DNA of 64,000 bases from Microcosmobacter mediterraneus. Its GTDB lineage: Bacteria > Bacteroidota > Bacteroidia > Flavobacteriales > Flavobacteriaceae. The notes under the pieces are model-generated. The model was not told the DNA's origin. It searched no databases and worked only from the letters and a program-made list of their open reading frames with translations. Shown in pieces: positions 7,887-17,407 of this stretch (its first letter is position 1; each line of letters starts with the position of its first letter). Both the position numbers and the translations under genes were made by a program. The DNA lies in NCBI RefSeq assembly GCF_031846265.1, contig NZ_JAVRIA010000002.1, positions 186,001-250,000 of the forward strand, read 5' to 3'.

Positions 7887-9542
7887 ATGAAACATACCAT
7901 AAGGTATTCAGTATTTACAATACTTCTGTTAACTACAATTATTGCTTGTGATAAAGATTTCGCAAGTATAGATTCTGACATTATTAATAATGAGAATGCT
8001 ACTAATTTTAACACCGATAGCGAAAAATTTAATGTTATCGCTTACACAAATAAATTAGATCCTGTACAAACGGATAACATGCCCATTAATTTACTTGGTG
8101 TACATAATGATCCTAATTACGGAAGCTACACAGCTAGCATAGTAACACAATTGAGCTCGGCAGTAATTGCTCCAGATTTTGGTGAAAATGTAGAATTAGA
8201 TTCGGTCGTACTTACCTTGCCGTATTTTAGTAGAGCAATTGATGTAGATGAAGATGGATTCCCTATTTACGAGTTAGACTCTGTATACGGAAGTTCTCCT
8301 ATTAAATTAAGTATTTATGAGAACAATTTTTTTCTTAGAGATTTCGATCCTACTTCAGAGTTCAGCCAATCTCAGAGTTATTTTTCTAATAAAGCAACAT
8401 CCATTTCAGATAATATTTCGCCATCAGATTTAGAAGGTACACCAATCTTATTAGATCCAGATGCAGCACCTTTTATTGATGTTAATAACTTTGTCCCTAG
8501 TAGCGATATTGTAGAGCTTTGGGATGAAGATGATGAAGTAACTCAGCGTAATGCACCTTCATTACGATTAAAATTAGATAATCAATTTTGGCAAGAGAAA
8601 ATCTTAGATATGGAAGGTGATCCTGTTCTAAGTAATGCCAATAATTTTAGCAACTATTTTAGAGGTTTGTATATTAAAGCAGAAGCGTTAACTCCAGATG
8701 GAAGTTTAATGTATTTTAATTTTAATTCATCTAATGCAAATATTGTTTTGTACTACACACAAGATCCTTTTACAGAAGGTGAAGAAAGAGAAAATGCAAC
8801 ATTCACACTAGGTTTTAATGGCAATAGAGTTAACTTTTATGATACCAATTTTACAACAATTATCCCTGATGGTGATGAGGTTAATGGCGATGAAAGAATT
8901 TACTTAAAAGGTGGTGAAGGCGCTTTAGGAGAGATCAAACTTTTTGGTGGTGAAGATTTAGATAATGATAACAGCTCTGACAATACTTTTGAAAGCTTTA
9001 AAAAAGAATTTGTTAATACTGATGCTGATGGAAAATTTATGAGTCGAAAACGAATTATCAACGAAGCAAACTTAGTCTTTTATGTGGACAACGCTTTGGT
9101 TAATGGTGATGAACCAAATAGATTATTCTTATTTGATGCAAAAAACAATACACCTTTAGTAGACTACTTTCTCGATGCTAATAATGGTGTAGATCCAGAG
9201 AACTCAATCATTAACCATCTTGGGCCTTTAGAACGTGTTGATGATGATGATCCTCAAAGCGAAGGTGTTAAATATAAATTTAAACTCACTCAACACATCA
9301 CCAACTTACTAGTAAACGACTCCACTAATGTAAAATTAGGACTATCTGTTTCTACTAATGTTAATCTTGAAGAGAGTTTTAATCATGGCAATATTTTAAC
9401 AGGTGATGACTCTTCTGTGCTAGAAATACCTTTGAGTTCAATAATTTCTCATAGAGGTACTATTTTAGCAGGAAATAATCATCCAGATCCAGATAAAAGA
9501 GTGTATTTAGAAATCTTTTATTCAGAACCAGAAAACGACTAA
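7887..9542 (+). CDS. DUF4270 family lipoprotein
   Basis: A 551-residue protein with a lipoprotein signal (MKHTIRYSVFTILLLTTIIAC, lipid-modified Cys at residue 21) and the DUF4270 layout common in Bacteroidota: an early GVHNDPNYGSYTASIVTQL stretch, then VELDSVVLTLPYF, and a long beta-rich body. It should be anchored in the outer membrane or periplasm. The biochemical role of DUF4270 is not established. It lies between the GT5-like gene and glmS (3 bases before glmS), an arrangement that suggests a single transcript and perhaps an envelope or surface-carbohydrate link; that is inference from position only. The body is rich in Asp and Asn, as expected for an exported protein. Confidence 0.88.
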   Translation: MKHTIRYSVFTILLLTTIIACDKDFASIDSDIINNENATNFNTDSEKFNVIAYTNKLDPVQTDNMPINLLGVHNDPNYGSYTASIVTQLSSAVIAPDFGENVELDSVVLTLPYFSRAIDVDEDGFPIYELDSVYGSSPIKLSIYENNFFLRDFDPTSEFSQSQSYFSNKATSISDNISPSDLEGTPILLDPDAAPFIDVNNFVPSSDIVELWDEDDEVTQRNAPSLRLKLDNQFWQEKILDMEGDPVLSNANNFSNYFRGLYIKAEALTPDGSLMYFNFNSSNANIVLYYTQDPFTEGEERENATFTLGFNGNRVNFYDTNFTTIIPDGDEVNGDERIYLKGGEGALGEIKLFGGEDLDNDNSSDNTFESFKKEFVNTDADGKFMSRKRIINEANLVFYVDNALVNGDEPNRLFLFDAKNNTPLVDYFLDANNGVDPENSIINHLGPLERVDDDDPQSEGVKYKFKLTQHITNLLVNDSTNVKLGLSVSTNVNLEESFNHGNILTGDDSSVLEIPLSSIISHRGTILAGNNHPDPDKRVYLEIFYSEPEND

Positions 9543-9545
9543 TCT

Positions 9546-11393
9546 ATGTGTGGAATTGTTGGCTACATTGGACACCGAGAAGCTTATCCTATAATAATGA
9601 AAGGGCTTCAAAGGCTTGAGTACAGAGGGTATGATAGTGCTGGTATAGCACTTTTTGATGGAAACAACATAAAACTCTCTAAAACAAAAGGTAAAGTAGT
9701 TGATTTAGAAGATAGAGTAGCAAAAGAAATTAACACCGAAGGTAGTTTAGGAATTGGTCATACACGCTGGGCAACACATGGTGTGCCAAATGATGTAAAT
9801 TCGCATCCTCATTATTCAAATTCTGGTAATCTAGTTATCATTCATAACGGAATTATAGAGAATTATGAATCACTAAAAAAGGAACTTACCAAACGCGGTT
9901 ATACTTTTAAGTCAGATACAGATACAGAAGTTCTTATCAATCTAATTGAAGATGTAAAAAAGAACGAAAATACTAAGCTTGGTAAAGCGGTTCAGATTGC
10001 CTTAAACCAAGTTGTTGGTGCCTATGCAATTGCTGTGTTTGACAAGAATAAACCAAACGAAATTGTTGTTGCAAGATTAGGGAGTCCATTAGCTATTGGT
10101 ATTGGAGAAGATGAGTTTTTTATAGCAAGTGATGCCTCTCCTTTTATTGAATACACAAAGAATGCTATTTATTTAGAAGACGAAGAAATGGCTATCGTTA
10201 GGAGAAATAAAGGCGTTAAGATTAGAAAAATTAAAGATGATTCTTTAGTTGATCCATATATACAGGAGCTACAAATAAATCTTGAGCAAATAGAAAAAGG
10301 AGGCTTTGACCATTTTATGCTCAAAGAAATTTATGAACAACCTAGTGCAATTCAAGATACCTTTAGAGGTCGAATGTTACCCAAAGACGCTATTATTAAA
10401 ATGGCTGGTGTTGAGGATAACATGAAAACCTTCTTAAATGCTGACCGAATTATTGTAGTTGCGTGTGGCACATCTTGGCATGCTGGCTTAGTTTCAGAAT
10501 ATATTTTTGAGAATTTAGCTAGAATTCCTGTAGAGGTTGAATATGCTTCAGAATTTCGATATAGAAATCCAGTTATTACAGATAAAGATGTCGTTATCGC
10601 TATTTCTCAATCTGGAGAAACTGCAGATACGCTTGCAGCCATAAAACTTGCAAAATCTAAAGGTGCTTTTGTCTTTGGTGTCTGCAATGTCGTTGGCTCA
10701 TCGATTGCCAGAGAAACTGATGCAGGAGCTTACACACATGCTGGACCAGAAATTGGTGTTGCTTCAACCAAAGCTTTTACAACACAAATAACAGTACTAA
10801 CACTTATAGCTCTGCGTTTAGCTAGAGCAAAAGGCACGATCACGAGCACTGAGTTTAGACATCATATGATTGAGTTAGAACTCATTCCTGAAAAAGTAAA
10901 AAAAGCTTTGGAATCTGATGATTATGTAAGATCTATTGCTGAGATTTATAAAGATGCTAGTAACTTTTTATATCTAGGACGTGGTTATAATTTTCCAGTA
11001 GCCTTAGAAGGCGCTTTAAAACTTAAAGAGATATCTTATATCCATGCCGAAGGTTATCCTGCTGCTGAGATGAAACATGGTCCAATTGCTCTCATTGATG
11101 AGAATATGCCTATTGTTGTTATTGCCACAAGAAAAGGACATTACGATAAGGTAGTTAGTAACATTGAAGAGATAAAATCCAGATCTGGTAAGATTATAGG
11201 TATTGTAACAGAAGGAGATACTACTGTAAAAAAATTAGCAGATCATGTTATTGAAGTCCCTGAGTCATTAGAGTTATTATCACCTTTACTCACTACTATT
11301 CCACTTCAATTATTATCTTATCATATTGCGGTAATGCTAGATAAAAATGTAGATCAACCAAGAAATTTGGCTAAGTCAGTTACGGTTGAGTAA
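9546..11393 (+). CDS. glmS: Glutamine-fructose-6-phosphate aminotransferase (isomerizing)
   Basis: GlmS makes glucosamine-6-phosphate from fructose-6-phosphate and glutamine, the first step toward UDP-GlcNAc for peptidoglycan and lipid A. The 615 residues are full length. The protein begins MCGIVGYIGHREA, with Cys2 as the glutaminase nucleophile after Met removal. GHTRWATHG and the glutaminase domain occupy about 1-240, and two SIS sugar-isomerase domains follow (VACGTSWHAGL, AISQSGETADT, GPEIGVASTKAFTTQ). The C-terminus LAKSVTVE is the conserved tail that shapes the synthase site. It starts 3 bases after the DUF4270 gene, so it is the last gene of that operon. I saw no glmS ribozyme upstream, which is expected since that element is known mainly from Firmicutes. 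Confidence 0.98.
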   Translation: MCGIVGYIGHREAYPIIMKGLQRLEYRGYDSAGIALFDGNNIKLSKTKGKVVDLEDRVAKEINTEGSLGIGHTRWATHGVPNDVNSHPHYSNSGNLVIIHNGIIENYESLKKELTKRGYTFKSDTDTEVLINLIEDVKKNENTKLGKAVQIALNQVVGAYAIAVFDKNKPNEIVVARLGSPLAIGIGEDEFFIASDASPFIEYTKNAIYLEDEEMAIVRRNKGVKIRKIKDDSLVDPYIQELQINLEQIEKGGFDHFMLKEIYEQPSAIQDTFRGRMLPKDAIIKMAGVEDNMKTFLNADRIIVVACGTSWHAGLVSEYIFENLARIPVEVEYASEFRYRNPVITDKDVVIAISQSGETADTLAAIKLAKSKGAFVFGVCNVVGSSIARETDAGAYTHAGPEIGVASTKAFTTQITVLTLIALRLARAKGTITSTEFRHHMIELELIPEKVKKALESDDYVRSIAEIYKDASNFLYLGRGYNFPVALEGALKLKEISYIHAEGYPAAEMKHGPIALIDENMPIVVIATRKGHYDKVVSNIEEIKSRSGKIIGIVTEGDTTVKKLADHVIEVPESLELLSPLLTTIPLQLLSYHIAVMLDKNVDQPRNLAKSVTVE

Positions 11394-11547
11394 AACAAAA
11401 TTTTTCATAAAAAATGCTATTTTAGCAATTTATTCGATGTAAAATCATCAAATAAATACTATGCATGCATAATTTTTAAGGAATATTTATTTTTAATACC
11501 ATATATTTATATATATTGGCATAATATTTAATTAACTATTCCCTAAA

Positions 11548-14355
11548 ATGAAGACAATTCTAAAGATTTTAATGCTGTTTTGTTGTGCTTATTCCTTTGC
11601 TCAAACAACAGTAAAAGGTACTGTAAAAGACAATAATGGACAACCACTTCCTGGAGCAAACATTATCGTAGTAGGTACTACAACAGGTGCTATTTCAGAT
11701 TTTGATGGTAACTTTAACTTATCTGTTGACCAAGATCCACCTTTTACTATTCAAGTAAGTAGTGTAGGATTTCAGACAGTAACACAAGAAGTAACAACAA
11801 ATCCTCAGACGATAGACTTTATAATGAAAGAAGGAACTGAGCTTGATGAAGTTGTAATATCTGCTTCCAGAACTCCAGAGCGTATTTTTGAATCGCCTGT
11901 AACTGTAGAACGTTTTGGTTTAAAAGCAATTAAAAATACGGCATCTGCCGATTTTTATGATGGTTTAGAAAATCTTAAAGGTGTAGATATTAACACCAAC
12001 AGTTTAACGTTTAAATCCATTAACACACGTGGTTTTGCAACTTTTGCTAATACACGATTTATGCAGTTAGTAGATGGAATGGATAACTCTGCTCCAGCCT
12101 TGAATTTCCCACTTGGTAATTTATTAGGAATGACAGAAACTGATATTCAAAGTGTTGAGATTTTACCAGGTGCTGCATCTGCCCTTTATGGTGCTAATGC
12201 ATTCAATGGTATTCTGTTTATGCGAAGCAAAAGCCCTTTTGATAATGATGGTATTAGTGGCTATGTTAAACGTGGTATAACTTCTCAAGAAGCTGCAGGA
12301 AATAATGACTATACTGATTTAGGAATCAGAATGGCTCATAAGTTTAGTGATAAGTTTGCTGCAAAAGTGAATTTTGGATATTTAAAAGGAACTGATTGGG
12401 CCGCAAACAACATAACAGATAAAGATATGGTTGGAGGCACAAGAGCAAACAATTTAAATTATGACGGTTTAAATGTATATGGTGATGAAGTAAGTACAAA
12501 TATCAATGGTGTTGCGCAACTATTAGAGGGCTTAGGTTTAGCACCTCCAGGATCTTCAACTTTGGTGCCTTCTGTTGATGTAAGTAGAACAGGTTATGAT
12601 GAAGCAGATTTAACCAACTATAATGCCGAAAGTATAAAAGCAGATTGGGGATTATACTTCAGACCATGGGGAGACGATTTTGAAATTCAATATGTAGGTA
12701 AAGTTGGTTCTGGTAATACCATTTACCAAGGAGCTAATAGGTATAACATTAAGAACTTTTTCTTACAACAACATAAAATAGAAGTTAGAAATGATAATTT
12801 CTTTTTAAGAGGTTATGTTACAGAAGATAAAGCTGGTGATTCTTATGATATGGTATTTACAGGTATTAATATCAATAGAGCATGGAAAGATGATGAAACT
12901 TGGTTTGGAGAATATGTAGCAAGTTATATTGGCGCTACTTTGGGTGGAGCTAACGATGCGCAAGCTCATTTTGCAGGTCGCCAAGCAGCTGACACAGGTC
13001 GCTTCCTTCCTGGTACTCCTCAATTCCAAAATGCATTCAATAATAGTATTAATGATCCTGATTTAACAACTGGTTCTAAATTCCAAGATAATTCTAAAAT
13101 CTATCATGCAGATGCTAACTATAACTTTACTCATCTTTGGGATGCTGTTGAATTGCAAGTTGGTGGATCTTACAGACGCTATGAGTTAAATTCTTTCGGT
13201 ACAATTTACACAGATACTGATGGTCCTATAGATTATTCAGAAGTTGGTGTTTATACTCAGGCACAGAAAAATCTTGAGATTAATGAAAATTTGCAATTAA
13301 AACTTACAGGCTCTATTCGTTATGATAAATCAGAATTATTTGATGGGTTTTTCTCACCAAGGTTATCTGCTGGTTTAACTGTAAATGAAAATCATAATAT
13401 TAGAGCATCGTTCCAAACTGGTTTTAGAAATCCTACAACCCAAGATTTATACATTGGATTAGATGTTGGTAGAGCTATATTAATTGGTGGAGCTTCTGAT
13501 AACCCAGCAAGAGATATACGTAACTATAGTTTAAGTGCTACAGGAGCAGCTCTTCTTGGTCAGTCTAATATCGATTTTGATGGACAAGGAGCTTACAACA
13601 ATTCTTTTTTAGCAAGTTCAGTCCTTGCTTTTGCTGCTTCAGGAAACCCAGCTGATCTTGAGATTGGTAATTCTGGACTTGTAAAGCCAGAACAGGTAAC
13701 CTCATACGAGGTTGGTTATCGTGGTAAAGTAGAAGGTTTTGTTATAGATGCCTCTGCATATTTTAACCAATACCAAGACTTTTTAGCTAATGAAACTGTA
13801 ATAGCTCCTTTTTATGGAGATGTTCAATTAACGCAAACTATTCCAGGTACTGCAACGCCTTTAGCTCTTGCAGCAATAGCAGAAGGTGATAGCCAAGTAT
13901 ACCAAACCTACACCAATTCTGATGCAGATGTGAATTCTTATGGTGCAGCAATTGGTGTTTCAACAAAAATATTTAACGGTTTTGATATTAGTGCTAACTA
14001 TACATACACAAAGTTAGATTTTGATGTATTAGCTAATCCAGATTTCAGAACTAATTTTAATACACCAGAACATAAATTCAAAGCAAGTTTTGGTAATACT
14101 AGCTTATTTGAAAACTTCGGATTCAATGTAGCTTGGAGATGGAGTGATAACTATTTCTGGGAAGCATCATTTGGAGATGGAGAAGTACCAGCTTTCCATG
14201 TATTAGATGCTCAAATTAACTACAGAATTCCTAGTTTAAAGTCTACCTTTAAATTAGGTGCTACAAACTTACTTCAAGATGAATACTTTACAGCTTTTGG
14301 TACTGGTTTAGTAGGATCTATGTATTACGCATCTATTACAATTAACAATTTATAA
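11548..14355 (+). CDS. TonB-dependent outer-membrane receptor with carboxypeptidase-regulatory-like N-terminal domain
   Basis: A 935-residue outer-membrane receptor. Residues 1-19 are a signal peptide (ending SFAQ). Residues about 20-105 are the CarboxypepD_reg-like domain (VKGTVKDNNGQPLPGANIIV). A TonB-box/plug region follows (ELDEVVISASRTPERIFESP, then the plug to about 225, with VEILPGAASALYGANAFNG), and the rest is the 22-strand barrel. It is not a SusC-type protein: it lacks the long SusC insert and has no SusD partner. Instead, an SGNH-hydrolase lipoprotein follows 21 bases later, so the pair probably captures and processes a common substrate, perhaps a lipid or ester. The substrate is not evident. 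The 154-base gap upstream contains a near-consensus -7 sequence (TATATTGG). Confidence 0.92.
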   Translation: MKTILKILMLFCCAYSFAQTTVKGTVKDNNGQPLPGANIIVVGTTTGAISDFDGNFNLSVDQDPPFTIQVSSVGFQTVTQEVTTNPQTIDFIMKEGTELDEVVISASRTPERIFESPVTVERFGLKAIKNTASADFYDGLENLKGVDINTNSLTFKSINTRGFATFANTRFMQLVDGMDNSAPALNFPLGNLLGMTETDIQSVEILPGAASALYGANAFNGILFMRSKSPFDNDGISGYVKRGITSQEAAGNNDYTDLGIRMAHKFSDKFAAKVNFGYLKGTDWAANNITDKDMVGGTRANNLNYDGLNVYGDEVSTNINGVAQLLEGLGLAPPGSSTLVPSVDVSRTGYDEADLTNYNAESIKADWGLYFRPWGDDFEIQYVGKVGSGNTIYQGANRYNIKNFFLQQHKIEVRNDNFFLRGYVTEDKAGDSYDMVFTGININRAWKDDETWFGEYVASYIGATLGGANDAQAHFAGRQAADTGRFLPGTPQFQNAFNNSINDPDLTTGSKFQDNSKIYHADANYNFTHLWDAVELQVGGSYRRYELNSFGTIYTDTDGPIDYSEVGVYTQAQKNLEINENLQLKLTGSIRYDKSELFDGFFSPRLSAGLTVNENHNIRASFQTGFRNPTTQDLYIGLDVGRAILIGGASDNPARDIRNYSLSATGAALLGQSNIDFDGQGAYNNSFLASSVLAFAASGNPADLEIGNSGLVKPEQVTSYEVGYRGKVEGFVIDASAYFNQYQDFLANETVIAPFYGDVQLTQTIPGTATPLALAAIAEGDSQVYQTYTNSDADVNSYGAAIGVSTKIFNGFDISANYTYTKLDFDVLANPDFRTNFNTPEHKFKASFGNTSLFENFGFNVAWRWSDNYFWEASFGDGEVPAFHVLDAQINYRIPSLKSTFKLGATNLLQDEYFTAFGTGLVGSMYYASITINNL

Positions 14356-14376
14356 TAACGAAAAAGAATACTAAAG

Positions 14377-16029
14377 ATGAAAACTATTAAATATATAATA
14401 CTATCAGCACTTTTTGTGGGATTACTAGGTTGTGAAAATGAAACATTAGAAGACTTAAGAGATAGAAATAATGAAGAAGAAGTGATATTACCAGATTTAA
14501 CAGCTGGTTCAGCAGATTTCTCAAGGTTTGTATCCATTGGTGCTTCCTTCACTGCAGGTTTTACCGATAACGGACTATTTATTGCCTCGCAGAAAAATTC
14601 ATTCCCAAATATAATGTCAGATCAATTTGCCAAAATTGGAGGTGGTGAGTATAATCAACCATTAATGAATGACAATTTTGGTGGTTTAGCACTAGCAGGA
14701 AACAGAATAACGCAACCTCGTTTAGTATTTGGAGGTGCTGGTCCTGTTCCCTTAGAATCAATTATTGGACCTGTTACAGTAAGTACAGATATTGCTCTAA
14801 ATAATCCAACTGGTCCTTTTAATAACTTAGGAGTTCCAGGAGCAAAGAGCTTTCATATGATTGCTAATGGATATGGTAACTTATCAAACTTTCCAGCTGC
14901 AGCTAACCCTTATGCAGTAAGATTAACAGGAAGTAGTCCTGATGCTTCAATGTTAGAACTGGCTGTTGCTCAGAATCCAACATTTTTTACACTTTCAGAA
15001 ATTGGTGGAAATGATGTGTTAGGTTATGCAACCTCTGGTGGTGATGGTTCAAATCCTATAACAGATACTGGAACTTTTGATTTTGCTTTAACTACTATGG
15101 TTAATGCCTTAGTTGCAACTGGAGCAGATGGTGCTATCGCTAACCTTCCTAATATTACAAGTTTATCTTATTTTACAACTGTAACTCATAATCCATTAGA
15201 GCCTTCTAATGAGGCGTTTGGGCCATTAATCCCTACCTTAAACACTTTGTTTGGTGCTTTAAATGGCGCTTATGCATTTTTAGAAGCTCAAGGTGCTATT
15301 GATAATGCAGCTCAACGTTCTATTGTGTTTTCAGAAACTGAGGCTAGTGCAGTTGTTATTAGAGATGAGAGTATTGATAACATTGCAACGCTAATCACCA
15401 ATACTTTATTAGGTAATCCAGCATTTCCTGCTTTTATTGGGCAGTTTGGTTTACCACCAGAGGCAGCACCTTTAGTGGCTGCGTTATTAGGTAATATTTA
15501 TGGTCAAACAAGACAAGCCACAGCTGAAGATCTACTAACATTACCGAGTTCTTCAGTTATCGGAACAGTAAATACAGATACATTTAATTTCTTAGTATCT
15601 CAAGGCTTAACTCCTGATTTAGCTGGTCAGTTCTCAGTTGAAGGTGTTACAAACCCACTCATTGATACTTGGGTTTTATTACCTACTGAACAAGCAGAAA
15701 TTGCAGCAGCAACAGAAGCTTATAACGCTTCTATATCTGCAGCTGCCTCAGCAAACGGTTTAGCTTTAGTAGACTTAAATTCTGTACTTGTTGAAGCATC
15801 TTCTGTTGGAATTCAGTTTGATGATTTCTTTTTAAATACTGATTTAGTATTTGGAGGTTTAGTGAGTTTAGATGGTGTTCATTTAACAGCAAGAGGATAT
15901 GCTTTAATGGCAAATAGTTTCTTACAGGCTATAGATTCTCAATTTGGATCTAATTTTATGGCTTCAGGAAATGTAGCTAAAGCTGGAGATTTCCCTACAA
16001 ACTATTCTCCTACATTAGGCTTAGAATAA
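14377..16029 (+). CDS. SGNH/GDSL-like hydrolase outer-membrane lipoprotein
   Basis: A 550-residue lipoprotein (MKTIKYIILSALFVGLLGC, lipid-modified Cys19). The SGNH hydrolase blocks are all visible: block I SIGASFTAG with Ser57 (the usual GDS reads GAS); block II around PGAKSF; block III SEIGGNDVLGYA with Asn212; and block V DGVHLTARGYALMANSFL with Asp499 and His502. The catalytic triad Ser57-Asp499-His502 is thus complete. There is a long insert between blocks III and V (about 280 residues), which is larger than in typical GDSL esterases. It is cotranscribed with the preceding TonB receptor and ends the operon at a strong terminator. An esterase or lipase role on the cell surface is inferred. 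Confidence 0.85.
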   Translation: MKTIKYIILSALFVGLLGCENETLEDLRDRNNEEEVILPDLTAGSADFSRFVSIGASFTAGFTDNGLFIASQKNSFPNIMSDQFAKIGGGEYNQPLMNDNFGGLALAGNRITQPRLVFGGAGPVPLESIIGPVTVSTDIALNNPTGPFNNLGVPGAKSFHMIANGYGNLSNFPAAANPYAVRLTGSSPDASMLELAVAQNPTFFTLSEIGGNDVLGYATSGGDGSNPITDTGTFDFALTTMVNALVATGADGAIANLPNITSLSYFTTVTHNPLEPSNEAFGPLIPTLNTLFGALNGAYAFLEAQGAIDNAAQRSIVFSETEASAVVIRDESIDNIATLITNTLLGNPAFPAFIGQFGLPPEAAPLVAALLGNIYGQTRQATAEDLLTLPSSSVIGTVNTDTFNFLVSQGLTPDLAGQFSVEGVTNPLIDTWVLLPTEQAEIAAATEAYNASISAAASANGLALVDLNSVLVEASSVGIQFDDFFLNTDLVFGGLVSLDGVHLTARGYALMANSFLQAIDSQFGSNFMASGNVAKAGDFPTNYSPTLGLE

Positions 16030-16050
16030 AAAACAAACCTTATATAAACA

Positions 16051-16085
16051 AAAAAGCACTTGTAAATACAAGTGCTTTTTTTATT
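16051..16085. terminator. Bidirectional intrinsic terminator
   Basis: A nearly perfect palindrome with arms AAAAAGCACTTGTA and TACAAGTGCTTTTT separated by two bases (so an effective loop of about 6-8), flanked by A and T runs. It lies between two convergent genes (SGNH lipoprotein and sucB) and can serve both. Confidence 0.9.
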
Positions 16086-16106
16086 CAATTATTTATCATT
16101 AAAATA

Positions 16107-17318
16107 TTAGAGCTCTAAAGCAGTTTTGATATCATTATTCATAAGCAACTCAATTGGGTTTTCAAGAGCTTCTTTTACAGCTACTAAAAATCCTACAGAT
16201 TCCTTACCATCAATAATTCTATGGTCATAAGATAAAGCCACAAACATTATTGGTCTAATTTCAACCTTTCCATCAATAGCTACAGGACGTTCAACAATAT
16301 TATGCATACCTAAGATACCAGACTGAGGAGGATTTATTATTGGTGTAGATAACATACTACCAAAAACGCCACCATTAGAAATGGTAAATGTTCCTCCTGT
16401 CATTTCGTCTACAGTAATCTGTCCATCTCTTGCTCTTATAGCTAGGCGTTTTACTTCGCTCTCAATACCTCTAAACGATAAATTCTCAGCATTTCTAATA
16501 ACAGGCACCATTAATCCTTTTGGTCCTGAAACAGCAATAGAAATATCTACAAAATCGTAGGTTAACATTTCTTTACCATCAATCATAGAGTTTACAGCAG
16601 GATACAATTTTAAAGCTCTTACAACTGCTAATGAGAAGAAAGACATAAAGCCTAAGCTTACACCATGTTTTGCTTTAAAGGTTTCTTTATACTCTTTTCT
16701 CAATGCAAAAATCGGAGACATATCTACTTCATTAAATGTCGTAAGCATAGCCGTTGTATTTTTAGCTTCAACTAAACGTTCAGCCACTTTACGACGAAGC
16801 ATTGACATTTTACTTCTGGACGTTCCTCTGCCGTCTGTATCAATTGCTTTACCCATTGAAGGGACAGCTTTTACAGCATCTTCTTTGGTAATACGTCCAT
16901 CAACTCCTGTACCTTTTACTTGAGAAGCATCCATACTCTTCTCAGCTAAAATCTTTTTAGCAGCAGGACTTGCGCTACCTGAAGCATATGTTTCGTTTTT
17001 AGATTGCTTGGGTTGTTTAGGTGTTTCTACTTTTACTTCATTACTTTCTGTAGAGGCAGTACTTCCTCCTTCAGGTGCTTCTGCACTTGTATCAATTAAG
17101 CACACCACTTGCCCAACCTCTACTGCATCTCCTTCTTCAGCCTTTAGAGTTATTGTTCCACTTGCTTCTGCAGGTAATTCTAAAGTTGCTTTATCACTAT
17201 CAACTTCAGCAATCGCTTGATCTTTTTCAACATAATCACCATCAGCAACTAGCCATTCTGCTATTTCCACTTCAGTAATTGATTCGCCTGGAGAAGGCAC
17301 TTTCATTTCTAAAATCAT
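16107..17318 (-). CDS. sucB: Dihydrolipoyllysine-residue succinyltransferase (E2 of 2-oxoglutarate dehydrogenase)
   Basis: SucB/OdhB transfers the succinyl group from lipoate to CoA in the 2-oxoglutarate dehydrogenase complex. I chose the ATG at 17318 (MILEMKVPSPGESITEV, 403 residues) because SucB homologues begin there; an in-frame ATG at 17336 would add six residues (MTNKEN). The lipoyl domain places the lipoyl-lysine at Lys43 in EVDSDKATLELP. It is followed by a Ser/Glu/Pro-rich linker, an E3/E1-binding domain (ASPAAKKILAEKSMD, GVDGRITKEDAV), and the catalytic domain ending SYDHRIIDGKESVGFL, with the catalytic His near residue 366. sucA lies just upstream, about 90 bases away and in the same direction, with a REPIN-like repeat between them. 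E3 (lpd) is not in the window. Confidence 0.96.
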   Translation of the reverse strand: MILEMKVPSPGESITEVEIAEWLVADGDYVEKDQAIAEVDSDKATLELPAEASGTITLKAEEGDAVEVGQVVCLIDTSAEAPEGGSTASTESNEVKVETPKQPKQSKNETYASGSASPAAKKILAEKSMDASQVKGTGVDGRITKEDAVKAVPSMGKAIDTDGRGTSRSKMSMLRRKVAERLVEAKNTTAMLTTFNEVDMSPIFALRKEYKETFKAKHGVSLGFMSFFSLAVVRALKLYPAVNSMIDGKEMLTYDFVDISIAVSGPKGLMVPVIRNAENLSFRGIESEVKRLAIRARDGQITVDEMTGGTFTISNGGVFGSMLSTPIINPPQSGILGMHNIVERPVAIDGKVEIRPIMFVALSYDHRIIDGKESVGFLVAVKEALENPIELLMNNDIKTALEL

Positions 17319-17333
17319 ATTCTCTTTATTTGT

Positions 17334-17400
17334 CATTTCTGCGCAAGCAGGAATGTTATCATTTGATACTTTATTTTTGGATTCCTACTCTCGCAGGTAT
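17334..17400. repeat. REPIN-like pair of inverted hairpin repeats between sucA and sucB
   Basis: The left unit (17334-17355) forms a 9-bp stem around a GCAA tetraloop (arms ATTTCTGC and GCAGGAAT). The right unit (17379-17400) reads, in reverse complement, ATACCTGCGAGAGTAGGAAT, which is the same motif. The two copies are therefore inverted relative to each other and separated by 23 bases. This is the arrangement of REPIN elements or dRS3-like palindromic repeats. It may modulate the sucA-sucB transcript. Confidence 0.65.
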
Positions 17401-17407
17401 TACAGTT

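Noticed and set aside
9400..9545. glmS riboswitch/ribozyme
   Set aside because: The region upstream of glmS is the coding end of the DUF4270 gene, and no such structure is seen.
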